Source: Gonium pectorale
Taxonomy: Eukaryota; Chlorophyta; Chlorophyceae; Chlamydomonadales; Volvocaceae
DNA length: 64,000 nucleotides
Assembly (NCBI GenBank): GCA_001584585.1
Contig: LSYV01000008.1
Location: 2,277,715-2,341,714, forward strand
Direction: 5' to 3'
The translations under genes and the position numbers were made by a program. This document shows positions 1 through 11,642 of the stretch, in pieces (the first letter of the stretch is position 1; every line of letters starts with the position of its first letter). The notes beneath the pieces were generated by a model. It did no database searches. It was not told the origin of the DNA and was given only the letters and a program-made list of their open reading frames with translations.

Positions 1-1859
1 GACCCGGCGGGTAGTAATTAGTTCGCCTGGAGCTGGTGGATAACCGCCCCAAGCGACTGGGAGCGGGCACGACGCTGCGGGCGCCACGGCCACCGAGGGT
101 GGCCCGCGCGGAGGCGGCAGCGGCAGGGGCGCCGGCGGCTATGGCGGCGCCGTTGTTGGTTTCCATTGCGACTGTGGAGGCGCTGGCGTTGCTGTTGGGG
201 CCGGCTTCGGCGCCGGTGCTGCAGCTGTCGGCGGCGCAGGGGCGCAGCGGCGGTAAGCCAGCAGCAGCGTCATCGGCGGCGGCGACGGTGAAGCTTGCGA
301 TGCCAGCGGCTCGTCGCCGCCCATTGTTGGGAGGGCTGGGGCTGGAGGCCCAGCGACACTCGTTATAGGAAGCGGCGGAGCGAGATGGAGTTGCTGTTGG
401 CGGCGACATCGGCGGTCCACAACACTGCTCCAGCCTCTACACAGCAGGAAGACTGTGGCGACAGCGGGAATGCCGGGGTTGCGGCAGGGGCTGGGTCGCA
501 ACGTCTGGGTCTGGCGGCCCTCACCGGATGCTCCGAAGGTGCCGCCGGCTGCGGCATCAACCTCCCTTGGGCAGTCAGCCTCCGCCGCAACGGCGGTCGT
601 CGGCTTGCAGCCGCAGCACCGGCAGGCCAGTCCATGCCGGCGGCCGGCGGCGCCGCCGTCGCCGCCTCCGCCGCTCAACTCGCGCTATTTGAGTCCAGAG
701 CATGGGGCCGCGCCGGTGGAGGCGCCCGAAGAGGCGCCGCCGGAGGCGCCGGCCGTACGCCTAGGTGGAGAGACGCTGTGGACCGGTGCAGCCCGTCCGC
801 CCGGGCCGAGCATTGCAGGGCCGCTGGCCTTCCCGCCAGGAATGACTACTCGGCGATGCCGGCTCCTCATACGGCCACAGCCTCGCAGCGGTGGCAATGC
901 CGGCGCCATCACCGCGGCAGCATGGGTGGTCGGTGCACGTTGGGCGATTTTTCCCGCGGCGCCGCAGGGCAGCGACAGGCGCATTGGCGGTGGCGGCTGG
1001 TGTTACACCGCTGTGCCCGCATGCCGTCGCCGCCGGAGGCGGCACCGACGGCGGCGGCAGCGGCAGCACCGGCGCTGACAGTGGCAGGCCACTGCCGTTC
1101 TCCAACTGGAGCTGGTGACAGGCCGTGCTGTGGTGCCTTCGCGCGCAACGCGCCCTAGCTGCCCCGAACTCGGTGTATACGCGTGTCACTTCGGTAGCGC
1201 CCACGGGGCTGTGGGCGGCGGCGCTGTGGGCGCCCGGTGGGCGATGGCAGGCGTAGCAGGACGGATCGCCCCCTCTCTTGGCTGTGTGGCCCTGTGTGCA
1301 ACGAAACGTACGATACGTAGGCGCGGGTGATAGGTCACCTTCGATCGCTGCTGGACGCTTGTATTATAGCATATCAACGCAATATAGCAATCAACACCGG
1401 GGGCTCTGCAGCGGAATTGCATCTAAGCTTCTTTGCATGGAAGTGGAATGGCCATACATGCGGTGGGAGATGGCGGGTCAGAGCATGTCAGCGGCGCCCA
1501 CTCCTGCGTTCGTGTAACGTGTCGGGCAACGTTCCCATCCGTACCACACGTCAGCGCAACCGGAAAATGGACAAGTACGGCGGTATACGGCAACCTGCAA
1601 GAATCTATCACCACGTGCAATTGACCATGATGGCCGCACCGAGTCAGGTGTGGCGACCTTCAAGACGAATGCCTCGAGGAGGTCCTCTCCGCGCTCGCAG
1701 CACTCGCGCCACGCCCGACTTGGCAGCTCGGTCGGAGCTGGCACACAACAGCACACACAACACAACATGCACACCTGCATCGAGCTCTGCGCGTCCATTC
1801 AGTTCGGTCACAGCCATGAAAGGGCCTGCTCTCAGTTGTCGATTGCCATGGCTGCCGTA
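1..1859. other. GC-rich segment without an assigned gene
   Basis: Up to about position 1160 the sequence is very GC-rich and open in several frames on both strands at once, which is what base composition alone produces. I saw no domain, no splice-linked chain of exons and no recognisable motif. From about 1170 to 1859 the GC content drops and the frames close. A fragment of a low-complexity gene or a decayed element cannot be excluded. Confidence 0.5.
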
Positions 1860-3183
1860 CTAGAGCATGTTGCCGTACAGGCCGTCACCGTAGTCTGCCC
1901 CCATCTGCGACAGCACGCATCCCCACGCGACCGAGTCGCTGTCGGTGGTCCCCGCCAGCACGCGCAGCCCCTTGCGCTTCTTGATCAGCCGCTGTATGAG
2001 CTCGTAGCCCAGACCCGACTGGTCCGTGATGTACAGCTTCTGCAGCTTTGGCAGAGCCCCGGCCTTGAGGAGCGGGTCCAGCGCCTTTGCGGTCAGCTTG
2101 CCTGCGGTGGGGCACGCAGCACGGGCGACAGGGAGCAAAGGTCAAACGCGAACCGAGGCAGAGATTGCACTGCCGCCTTACATCAATACCGGTATTGAGG
2201 GTTGCAATGGCAAAGAGCCATAACCCCCATGGACTGACGATGAAGGCGCAAGCAAGGCACAGCCTTTGACCGATAGCCGCCGTCCGTCCCTCCCCTCCCA
2301 CAGCTCCCCCACACCATGCACTACATCCCGCCAGGCGGCAAGTGCAATCCTCCAGGGTAGCTACCGACCGCATTCCGTAGCGACCTTTACCGTTTCGCGC
2401 AACGCTTCACGGCCTCAGTCGGGCATCCAGTCCGACCATTAACGCCGCGGAGTGGCGGGTCTTCTGCCAGCCGTACTCGCTCCTTTTCCCGCAGGATCTG
2501 AGCGGGCAGAAACCGAAGCCTGGACCGCTGCTCCCACCTGAGGACCTATCGTGCAGCTCGGTCAGCTGGGACAGCTTCTCCGTAACCGCCACGAAGGCGC
2601 GTGTGGTCACCCCCGTGCAGGCGCTCAGCTGCAGCACGACCAGGTTGGGGCACTTTTCCGCGATATGCAGCACGGCCGCGTCTGAGAAATCAAGGGCAAA
2701 GGGCGTCATCGGGAGGAGGGCTCAACTACTTGTGGTTGTACGGCATTGGCACGCGAGGATTAAGATACACGAGCACATGGGCACAAAGTTCGTGGGTAAG
2801 ATGGTGGACGCCGGTCTTGAGGCTCAGCGGCTTAGCCTACCTGTCAGCCAGACGCCGTCCCCCGTGTCCGAGCTGCCCAGCCGCAGCATGGTGAGCTTCG
2901 CGCCAACGGCATCCACGAGCTGTTGAACGTGTGAATCGCGAACCCCGAAGTCCCTATCAAACGTCACGGAGCACAGTTCCGAAGTGTCGCCTTGCAGCGT
3001 GCTTTCCAGTTGCTCGGGCTTTGCCAAGATGACAGTCCTCGGCGGTGCGCGCTCTCGCTTAGCAGGCTGGTGATCGCCAAGGGCACCTGCTCCGCTCTTC
3101 GGTCGTTTCTTATCGACCCCCTGTTCTGTTGGTTTGCTTGCTGTGGGTACAAAGTCGGCCGCGAATGGGTTAAGGGTCGCCAT
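1860..3183 (-). CDS. LRR protein with N-terminal PAM2-like motif
   Basis: Three exons join in phase: 3183-2841, 2681-2538 and 2101-1860, giving about 242 residues. After residue 110 the protein shows leucine-rich repeats of the cysteine-containing/AMN1 kind (CPNLVVLQLSACTGVT, LPKLQKLYITD), a protein-binding fold common in F-box and adaptor proteins. Residues 4-13 read LNPFAADFVP, which fits the PAM2 consensus (L-N-P-x-A-x-x-F-x-P) that binds the MLLE domain of cytoplasmic poly(A)-binding protein. Basic patches DKKRPK and AKRERAPPR follow at roughly residues 24-47. The start at 3183 is the only Met that keeps PAM2 and opens the frame. No F-box was seen. The second donor was chosen at 2537 (GTGGGA) because the nearer GTCCTC site breaks the frame. 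The LRR assignment is moderately sure; the PAM2 role is inferred from motif only. Confidence 0.72.
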
Positions 3184-3315
3184 TACATATGCCGGCGCGA
3201 GTGGCTATCAGTTTGACTCGTAGCCGATGTGGATGGAATGGAAGCATGCTGGGTAGCTTCATTGCTGGATCCAGTGAGATCCACGTAGCGTCCGTGCGTC
3301 CGTACATGGTTTCAC

Positions 3316-3354
3316 AGGCAGTCCCTGCTGCAGCAGTAGGTGCAGGTTCTCATT
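3316..3354 (+). repeat. Diverged 40-base direct repeat, copy 1
   Basis: Starts AGGCAG and ends in GCAGGTTCTCATT after a TGCAGCAGTAGG core. The second copy at 3809-3849 shares the same start, the CTGCAGC.GTAGG core and the CAGGTTCTCATT end, with scattered differences in between. Confidence 0.5.
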
Positions 3355-3808
3355 ATTTGACAATCGTTTAACAACGAGCTACCTATTCGCCGTTTGTACC
3401 CGCGACTGTCCAAGGTGCAGGACCAGGGGGGACCTGTGCGGACTGCTGCCGGGTGCGACGCGGTCACCGGCAGACGCAAGGTCGTTACAGTTAACAACAC
3501 CTGTTTCAGTAACAAAAAGTCCAGCAGCGGGCGCAACTCGCCCTGTGCCCCTGAGGCCCCGCACGTCAGACACCGCGTATGTCAATCCAGGCGTGTCCAG
3601 GTACAGTGGCTGCACACGTTCCATCAAAATGCAGTAAAGCCCCGAAAAAGGGGTATCTCAGCCGACAGGAACTTGCGCCGTACATGTTTTTGCAATCCGT
3701 CCAGGCAATGCAGCCATGCAATTGCCGCCGTTGCCGTGCAGAGGACGGTCGCACAGTCCACTGCATGGGGCAGCACCGGCGGAGGCGCCCGTAAGGATTG
3801 GATTTCGT

Positions 3809-3849
3809 AGGCAGGCCACTTCCTGCAGCTGTAGGAACAGGTTCTCATT
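3809..3849 (+). repeat. Diverged 40-base direct repeat, copy 2
   Basis: Partner of the copy at 3316-3354, about 455 bases apart. The flanks do not align, so this may be the remnant of a longer element or of a local duplication. Confidence 0.5.
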
Positions 3850-6270
3850 CTATGGGAGTCCGGAACATGAAAGTTGGCATAACAGGACCAGCAGCATAGA
3901 CGAGGAAAACGTATGGCCAAGGTGTCAAACGGCCTAGCAGTCGGCGCAGGAACTGCACACGTGCCGTGAGTAGGACACCAACAACACACTGTACTTGCAC
4001 AGCGGCAGAGAGCGCGACAGCCTTAGCAGTCATTAGTCGAGCAGTCATAGTTGAGATCTGTCAGTGAGCTTACGCTTGCACATGTGAAGATGAGGCTCCC
4101 ACAGCCGTCGGAGGACGCCTCCAATGGCCGCCCCAACTCCAGCGGCCCCGGCGGCGCCGCCAACGCCGCAATAATCAACGCCTTCAGCACCCCACCGCCT
4201 CTACGCACCGCGTCAATTGGTCGATCCCGCCGTGCGTCGCCACCTACCGCCGCAGCAATCCCTGCCGCCTCTAATTCCTCAGCTCCGGCGGCGCTGGGCC
4301 AGGAAGGGGCTCATGTTGGCGACAGCGGCACTGCCGCCGCCGGCCATGAGCTGCGGTGGCGGGGGTAGCGGCTGATGGAGGCGGGGGAGCTATCTGCTCT
4401 TGTCCATCTCCTGCAGCTTTACCGGCGGGCGGCACCGGCGGCACGCATACATTTGCAAGATGGTGCGGGAGATGCTGATGGCCCCAGCGGCTACTTGGGT
4501 TGCTTGGGGCCACGCACAGCGTCGCGGGTCAGTGCAGGCTGACGCTAAGGGAATCTAAGGGTGCGTAGCTGTGTCGGTGATTGCTCCCCCTCCGGCGCCT
4601 CCACCTTTAATGCATCGCAGCCCTTTTGTCCTAGCGCCATTGTCTGCCTCAAGCCGCCGGGCGCTGGCACCAGCGTATGGCCCAGTTTTTGGTCTTGGCT
4701 GCCGCGGTGCGCTGTAGTTAAGGCAGGGTTTCGATGGTACTCATCACGGGAAGGTTGCCTATCCCTCCCGTTGTCTGCGCCCTTTCTCGCCTCTCCGCCT
4801 GTAACCTTTTCACAGAAAAATGCCGCGGATGTCGCGCTCATTTCCTGATAGGGAGCCCAAACAGACCGTGAGGTACAGCAGTATTGTGGGAGCTAGAATA
4901 GAGGCCGATCGACGGGCTAGGAGCACAGGCCAATGCGGGAAGGTGCGGACTGCGGAATGGAGGGCATGCAGCGACGCAGGGTGATGCGCATGCTGAAATG
5001 GCCTCTTGTACAGGCATGCACAGGCTCATGCTTCCCATTTGGGGAACGGGTTCCGGCCCCTGGCGCTGTCGGCGGGAAGCCAGGTCAGTACTGATGGGAC
5101 CGTGCGAGGCTAGACCCATGACGGTAGTCTGGATGGGGTGGCCGGCCCAGGGGCCCGAGGCCTGGCAAAGCCCATCGCTGATACTGGAATGCAGAATTGG
5201 GGGGAAGGGGCTTCCAGCCCTCCCTCCCCTGGTAGGTGCACCAGAAGGCGAGAGCAAAAGGGCGCAAACGCGCACTCCACGTATGCTGCAGCTTGGAGAG
5301 GAGACGAGCGACAGGGATGAGCGACCGCCTCCAGGCGGAGGCTGTACTGCGACGCCGCCCCTTCTCCTTGGGGAGGAACGGGCTTGTAAGGCGGAGAACG
5401 CTGCAATGTGCACGGCCCTTGCCCTGGGGAAACCTGGTTCTCTCCCGCTCCCGCGGAGGCGACCTAGCTTAGCTGTCTCCACACAAGGACAAAGTGTAAG
5501 GTTATAGGACCGACCAATAGTAGCCCTTTTTGTAACCACGTTTTCGTACCATACCATACGAGGCGTGTGCGTACCGAAGTACAACGTTTCCCCCGAGGCA
5601 GACCTCCTATAACCCCTCCTCCTACGGCAACCAACCGCCGCCGGTCTTATAAAAAGGCGCACACGCAGAGGGCTGCCCAGACCACGCCCCGGACCTACAA
5701 GCGGCATCAAGACTCGCAAAAGGCGAGCGTGGGTGTCTGCGCGATAGATCTTCTCCACCCGTCCAAGCACCACCCTTGCCCCGCCGAACCGGCACCATCT
5801 TTGGTAAGAGTCATCAAGCGACTGGCCGTCGAACTCGTCATCGCGTGCATTCACGTGCGGGCACGCTTCAGCTAACAAGAGTGCATCTAGCCAACCTCTT
5901 GCGTGCCCGCTTCAAGGACCCCTTCCTCCTCCAGCCCGTCCGCACCTCCACCTTCCCCTCGCTCGCTAGTGCCCCAGCGAACACAAACACATACACACTC
6001 CCTGCTGGGAAGGATGCCCTTGCTCATTGCCCTGCCCTCTACCCCTGCCTTAATGCTGGCCCGCCCCGACCCAGCCCGCGGCTTCGACCCGCTACACGCC
6101 TGCTGCCAACACCGATCCCGCCTCCCACATGCAGAGATCCGCCGGGAGGAGTGGAAGCTGGAAAGTGACAGAGAGGACAAGGTCCCTTAGCCACCCACAT
6201 TACCCTGGGCGCCCTCGCGTGGGTCCACCTGCTCCAGGCCCCCTTTCCCTGACCCGCTCGAGTAAAGCTA

Positions 6271-9200
6271 ATGGCGGCGCAGCCTTCTCACCAGCCGCCG
6301 CCAGCCGCTGCTTTGCTGCTGGCCGCGGCGGCGCTCGCGGCGGTGCTTCTGCCGCACGGGGCGAACGCCACATCGCGGGGCCCCCGACCCAACCAGCAGC
6401 CGCCCGCGCCGCACCTGCCCTTCCCGGGCGTCCCCGGCGTGGTGTACCTGGATCCGGTGGCCGGCGTGCAGACGTACAGGGAGCTACAGGTGTCGTACTG
6501 GAGGTGGGTGCCCGGGGTGCCCTGTTTAGGGGGCATTTCGCGGACCAGCGTACTCCGGGGCGGGCTCTAGCCTTCCGCAAACGCCGCAAACCGCCCGTTA
6601 CCCGTCAGCTCAACCGTCCTCGAATCCGAGACCCCAACCCGGCAACACTCCGCAGAGCCGCCCGACCCACGGGACGCCCCCTTCCGCACATGCAGTGCCC
6701 AAGGGACCCTTGCTGCCCGCCCGTCCCGCAACTGTCGCTCCATTCGCCTCCCCCCTTGGCATTTCGCCGCAGGACGGTGATGTCAAAGAACGCGGCCGAA
6801 TCGCCGGCGGACCCCACAACCGTCAACCGGCCTCCCAACTTTGGGTGCCCCAAAGTCCCGCCCCAGTTCACCACAGACAACGTGAGGGCCTGCGTTTGGG
6901 ACCATGGCCGGGGGCGGGGATTGGGGATGCGTGCGGGTCGGCGTGGGTCCATTCTGGGTGGGGAGGAGAGCGCTGCTGGTGCGCCCGCGCCCATCTCCAC
7001 ACGGTGCCGTACCGTGCTGGTCACTTGGTTGCGGAGTGAGAGCGGGTGGATGGAGGCTGTACGGCGCGCACTCTGCATTGCCCCCGGCGACAGACATGCA
7101 GTGCGTCGCGCTCCCCACAACCTGCTCAACCAATTACCAGCCGCTAACGCCTGCCGTACACCTGCCGTACACCTGCCGTACGTACGTGCCCTACGCGCCT
7201 GCAGGTCGAGACGTACCTCATCACGGGCAGCTTCTTCAACTTCAGCGAGTCATTCCCCATCACCCGCACCTGCGACAACATCCCCGCCAACACGCGCGTC
7301 GTGCTGGACCTCGTGAACGACGTCGAGGTGCGTGCGCCGTCCTGTGTACTGCGTACATACGCTGCAGCGCCCGTGCCGTGCGTAAGGAGGAGGGCGATTA
7401 ATTTTGGGTGTAAAGGCATGCATGCCCTGCGCTCGGTGTGCGGTGAGCTCCTTGCCAGATAGACCGCCCGTGCGGTCGCCGCATGTGCTCCCCGCCAACC
7501 AAGCCAATGCAGCTGACATACTGGTCTAGCCTCTTATGTGCCCTTTGGCCGTAAATCTGCAGCATTCCCACCCGCCCTTTGTTGCCACAGTGTCACGCCC
7601 TTCCGTTGCCCCCAAAGTAGTTCCTGTCACCCAGCCAGGTACCCATGCACACTTGAATGATCATCGCACGCACGCGACCCGACCATTCCCAACACCGCCT
7701 ACCCGCTACCCGCCCTCACACGCAGTGGTACTCCCCGCCGATCAACTCGAACAACTACCCGACCGGCGGCGTGCGCCTCAGCCCCGATTCCCTGGCCAGC
7801 CTCCCGCCGGCCATCGTCAAGGTGAGAACATGCAGGGTTGGGTTGGCGGGCCGGGGCAGCTGCGCGTGTCTTTCGCAGCTGCACATGGACGAGCATGCCA
7901 CGCGTGCCGTTCGCTCGGTGGGTCACCAGTGGCTGTCAGTGCGCCGGCGCTTCATCCACGTCGCTGCGATGGTGGCGGCTTGTGGGATCTGGGGTGAGGG
8001 GTCTTGGGGGTGAGAGCCGTGAGGCTGGTGGGCTATGGTGGAGAGCGTGCGTCCCACGGGTCCGCGGGACCGGTCCGCCGGCGTTTGCCTACATACCGCC
8101 CCCGGGTGGATGGGTGCCATGCGCCGGCGCGTGCGTGTCAGTCGGCTGGACGGTAGGTCGCCTGCAGCGTGGGGGGGAGGATGGGGTCCCTTTGGCGAAA
8201 GGCGGATCGGTCAGAGGGTCGGCCAACCTGGCCGTAAGGCGAGCAAGAAGGCGGGTCCGTGTGTCGGCGTTTGGCCGTCGGCGGGCCAGTTCGTGTGGTG
8301 GACAGTGAGTCCGGCTCTGACAAGTCGCTGGGCATTGTCCCCAGCCCCCCTACTCCCCTTGGCCAATAAGCTCTCCTGCGCGTGCACTGGCGGGGGCCCG
8401 ATGCGGCTTTGCGTGAACTCGATGCAACTCCGCAACGACGAAAAACGCCGCGCCTCGTCACGTATTGAGCTCTCCTTCACCTCCCCTGCCTCATCTTGTC
8501 AACCTGACCCATTTATCACCCCTGACAACTACCCCTGTCCCGACCGCTCCCTTGGCAACCGCTTCAACGGAATGTGTGCACGTACGGCAGCTGGACCCCT
8601 CCTGCGTGCTCGGCACCATCAACGGCTTCCAGGTCCCCGACGCCGGCTCGCTCTTCCACGCCACGCCCTTCATTCCCAACATGGACCTCTCCGCGGGCTT
8701 TTACCAGGTTGACGTTGCGGTAAGTACGCACGTGTGGGAGTTGGCCGTTGGGTGCCAGCCGTTGGCTGCCGCTGAGCGAGAATGGCACCGTCCATTGCTC
8801 GTGGTGCGAGAAAGGCGTTCCCTCCGCGCGTGCCTCCGCGCCACGCGGATCATGTCATGGTTTGGTTCCCGAGGTGTGGGGACTGTGGGCGTGTGGCGCT
8901 TCTATTGTTTTCGGAGGGAAACAAACTTGAACGCTTCGCACTCTGCCCTGACCTTAGCTCGGTACGCTCGGTGCGTCCCGATACTTTGGCCGCAAACGAA
9001 CGCATTATCATCGACCAATACTGTACGCATCAACTGATATCTCCGCACCCGATGGATGTCCCTTCGGGTGAGATAGGCTCGCCACCAGCACAAGCGCACT
9101 TGACTGTCCGCTTTTACCCAGGTGAACGGCATCACCACCAGCGGCCCGGGCGCCGACCGGTTGCTTCGGTTGGGCGAGAAGAACACAGGTGCGCGCATGG

Positions 9201-9976
9201 GTCTGCTGTCCGTACGCACCTTACAAGTGCATGCTTGCTTGCCCGCATGCATTTCTTTGTGCGCGTGAGCCACACGGTCGCGCACTCTCACAGTCTGTAT
9301 GTGTGCGTGTGGGCCGGTTCCGTCCGGCGTCCGCACTACGTACAGCGCTCGCGTGTTTGTTCCTTCGGTTCCGTGTATGCACGTACATGCGGCACGTGCG
9401 AGACTGTAGCTCGACTGTAGCTCGAGGGAACCTTGCGCGCCGCTCAGAAACCACTGGCGGCAGTCCTTCGTGCTGCGCATGTGATGCACGCGTGCGCGTG
9501 TGCCCCGCCATACATTCACGTTCATCTCCTCGCCCACTGCGCCGCTGCGCCGCCACGCACACAATCGCGCCAGCACACACGAGCACGCGCCCTCCTAGAC
9601 TCGTGCAGTTGAACTCCACACGAACACCGTTCACTCCAGATCAACCTGGGGGCGATGGGCTTCCTTCACATCCGCTCAGTTGTTTGTCCATTGATCCTCT
9701 TTCCTTTGTGTGTTGATCCATTCATCATCCGCAGACTTTGCGGACGCGGGCTACTACATTGTCTTCCCTAAGGGCTTCCCCAAGGGCTTCTACGTCTTCG
9801 AGTTTGGAGTGGCGGAGGGCTGCACGCAGCCCGCCCGCTCCTGGTGGCGCAGCGGCACCAACACCACCAGCCACGCCTGCTGGCCCAACCCCGCCACATG
9901 CGCCGGCGAGTGCGAGACCTTCCCGTCTGGCGGGGTCCCCAGCTTTACCTGGAGGTACACCATCAATGTCCATTAG
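6271..9976 (+). CDS. Secreted protein resembling a bacterial exported domain family
   Basis: Seven exons: 6271-6503, 6773-6881, 7205-7327, 7726-7821, 8591-8719, 9122-9188 and 9735-9976; all introns are GT-AG and phases match, giving 332 residues. The N-terminus is a signal peptide: a short polar start, a hydrophobic Leu/Ala core and a likely cleavage after GANA near residue 33. The mature part has seven or more cysteines and NFS/NTT glycosylation sequons. From memory, the order of segments (SYW near the front; YLITGSFFNF then RTC..IPANTRVVLDLVND; GTINGFQV; GYYIVFPKGF; a final WRYTINV) follows uncharacterised bacterial secreted proteins that read VWFLAG...RTC.VPAGK..FFP..N, ..IDG.., GYW..L.PL..G.H...FGG, Y.LTV. 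Function is unknown; an extracellular or cell-wall role is inference. Two TGTAA signals follow at 10392-10402. Confidence 0.78.
7150..7182 (+). repeat. Three tandem copies of an 11-base unit in an intron
   Basis: The unit CCTGCCGTACA is repeated three times in the second intron of the secreted-protein gene, ending only about 20 bases before the acceptor of the third exon. Confidence 0.8.
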
Positions 9977-10391
9977 CCAATTACAGTTGGCGCATACGTG
10001 CTTGCCTGTCAAGCTACATGCACTGGTTCAGTTGTCCGTTGGTTTAATAGCTGCAAAACATCGCTTCGGTCATCTCTAGTATGGAACATGGGACGCACAA
10101 TTGAGTCACTGTTAACCATGGTACGGAGCAGATGCGGCTCGGAATCCTTCATGGCACGGGCGCAGCAGCGAATCTGTTAGGCGGGCTGCACGCTCTACGG
10201 CGGGGGTTCATTGCGCTGGCTCAATATCTACCGCCTCGACGCCGCGCGTGCATGTGGATGGGCTGTGTGCTTTTGCTGCGACCGATGGGCCATATCTGGC
10301 GAAAAGAACATGGTGGTTCCCTCCCCTGATTGCTGCCTGGCTTCCCGTGCGGTACAGAACCTAGCCGGGCGGGAAGCACGCTCATTGGTTC

Positions 10392-10402
10392 TGTAACTGT
10401 AA
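10392..10402 (+). terminator. Two overlapping-spaced TGTAA poly(A) signals
   Basis: TGTAA at 10392-10396 and again at 10398-10402, about 420 bases after the stop of the secreted-protein gene. TGTAA is the usual poly(A) signal in Chlamydomonas-type algae. Confidence 0.55.
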
Positions 10403-10820
10403 ATCGCTTGATCCCTCCCCGCAACAATAGCTCAGCCCATGATGGATGGAGACCATTGCAAGCTGCGCATGGATGCGGAAGTCTGACCGTAGAAGAGCCA
10501 CTGGCGTTCACCAGTCCATCCACACAGCCGCAGCAGGATAGCATGCAAATGCGTACGGTAGCACAGGCGTCCAAGTCGTTTAATCAACTTTTGACCGAGA
10601 AGGGATATCAAGAGACGTCGCCAAACTGTGCCCCACAGGAATCCCTTCGGGGTAGATGCCGGCGCGAAAGGCAACGTTGCCGCACGGTGCATAGGTCTCG
10701 TTTGCGTCCAGGCGGTCGGTGCCGTCGCACACGCACAGACAGGTACAAATTCCAGGTTGCTCACAGAGGGGCTGCAGGCCGCACGACCCGTTTAGATCCC
10801 GACCTGCCGCAGCAAAGTGG

Positions 10821-10906
10821 GTGAAAAAAGAGAAACCTGCATAGAAAGAGGGAGCCCGCCTCTACGGCCATATACGCCCGAAGGCGCGACGTTTCCAATA
10901 GGGCGG
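10821..10906 (+). repeat. Dispersed short repeat, copy A
   Basis: Runs from an A-rich start (GTGAAAAAAGAGAAA) through AGAAAGAGGGAG and GCCTCTACGG to a core CGAAGGCGCGACGTTTCCA. The reverse complement of 21104-21202 matches the same order of blocks, including the identical core. Confidence 0.75.
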
Positions 10907-10954
10907 ATGCAATACCCGTGTGCCCTACTTGGCAATGCGGCCTAAAAAACGATA

Positions 10955-11061
10955 ACCAGAAACGGGGAAGGCAGCCTCTACGGACATACACACCCGAGGG
11001 TGTGATGTTTCCAGCAGGGCGCCGAGTACAGGGCATGGCGGGCGAGGTATACGAGCAGACG
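10955..11061 (+). repeat. Dispersed short repeat, copy B
   Basis: Begins ACCAGAAACGGGGAAGG and contains GCCTCTACGGACATACAC, CCGAGGGTGTGATGTTTCC and ends ATACGAGCAGACG. By eye it differs from the copy at 59522-59627 at about six positions over 107 bases. Its middle part aligns with copy A, which lies only 50 bases upstream. Confidence 0.85.
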
Positions 11062-11526
11062 CCCCCCCCCCCGCGGTGTTACCAGAATAGTTACCTGACT
11101 ATAAGTAGAGGGTCCGGCAAGCGGTCGACGAAGGGGCCAGTCCATCGGCGGCTAGCGGTTACCATTCGCGGGTCGCCCAGCCCGCACCCCCGAACCGCCG
11201 GTCGGCATAATACAGACCTGGAATGGATGAGAGAAAAAGAGAGAGAAACACGGAGTCAGGAACCGAAGCAGTCGCGGGCATGTGGACAATGTTGACGCGC
11301 AGAAGCAGGCCATAGCATTCCCCTCCCCGTAGTCGGCCGCCGATGGGGTGTAGGCTGCCCGGGCGAGGTGGAGGGGCCCGGGTACGGCAGCGGGTCCTAC
11401 GGGCACGGGCTCGGGGAAAGGGGAAACGGGGCAAAAGAAACGAGGCGACGGCGATAAAGCCAAGGGCCCAAGGGGGACAGGCGGCGGTCTGGAGGGCAGA
11501 TCCCCACCGCCTGTAGGGGCACGTGA

Positions 11527-11594
11527 GGAACAGCGGCCAGTGCATGCAGACAGGCAGAGAGGAACAGCGGCCAGTGCATGCAGACAGGCAGAGA
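11527..11594 (+). repeat. Two perfect tandem copies of a 34-base unit
   Basis: The unit starts GGAACAGCGGCCAGTGCATG and ends CAGGCAGAGA; the two copies occupy 11527-11560 and 11561-11594 and are identical by eye. Confidence 0.9.
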
Positions 11595-11598
11595 GGCA

Positions 11599-11642
11599 AG
11601 GATGCATAGGCATGGATGCATAGGCATGGATAGGCATGGATG
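11599..11642 (+). repeat. Short tandem repeat GGATGCATAGGCAT
   Basis: Two full 14-base units followed by one shortened unit (GGATAGGCAT) and the start of another, immediately after the 34-base tandem repeat. Confidence 0.85.

Larger units (their letters stand above)
3184..6270. other. Intergenic region, no gene recognised
   Basis: Three kilobases with only short or shadow frames. A 346-codon frame on the minus strand (4838-5878) and a 105-codon frame on the plus strand (4051-4368) are open, but neither shows a domain, a splice-linked extension or biased codon use. A diverged 40-base repeat occurs at 3316-3354 and 3809-3849. Around 5320-5340 there is a short inverted repeat (CCGCCTCC/GGAGGC-like). 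The 5' flank of the secreted-protein gene lies at the right-hand end. Confidence 0.5.

Noticed and set aside
4838..5878. 346-codon minus-strand frame
   Set aside because: No recognisable domain, mixed composition, and the plus strand is open over the same stretch; not enough to call a gene.
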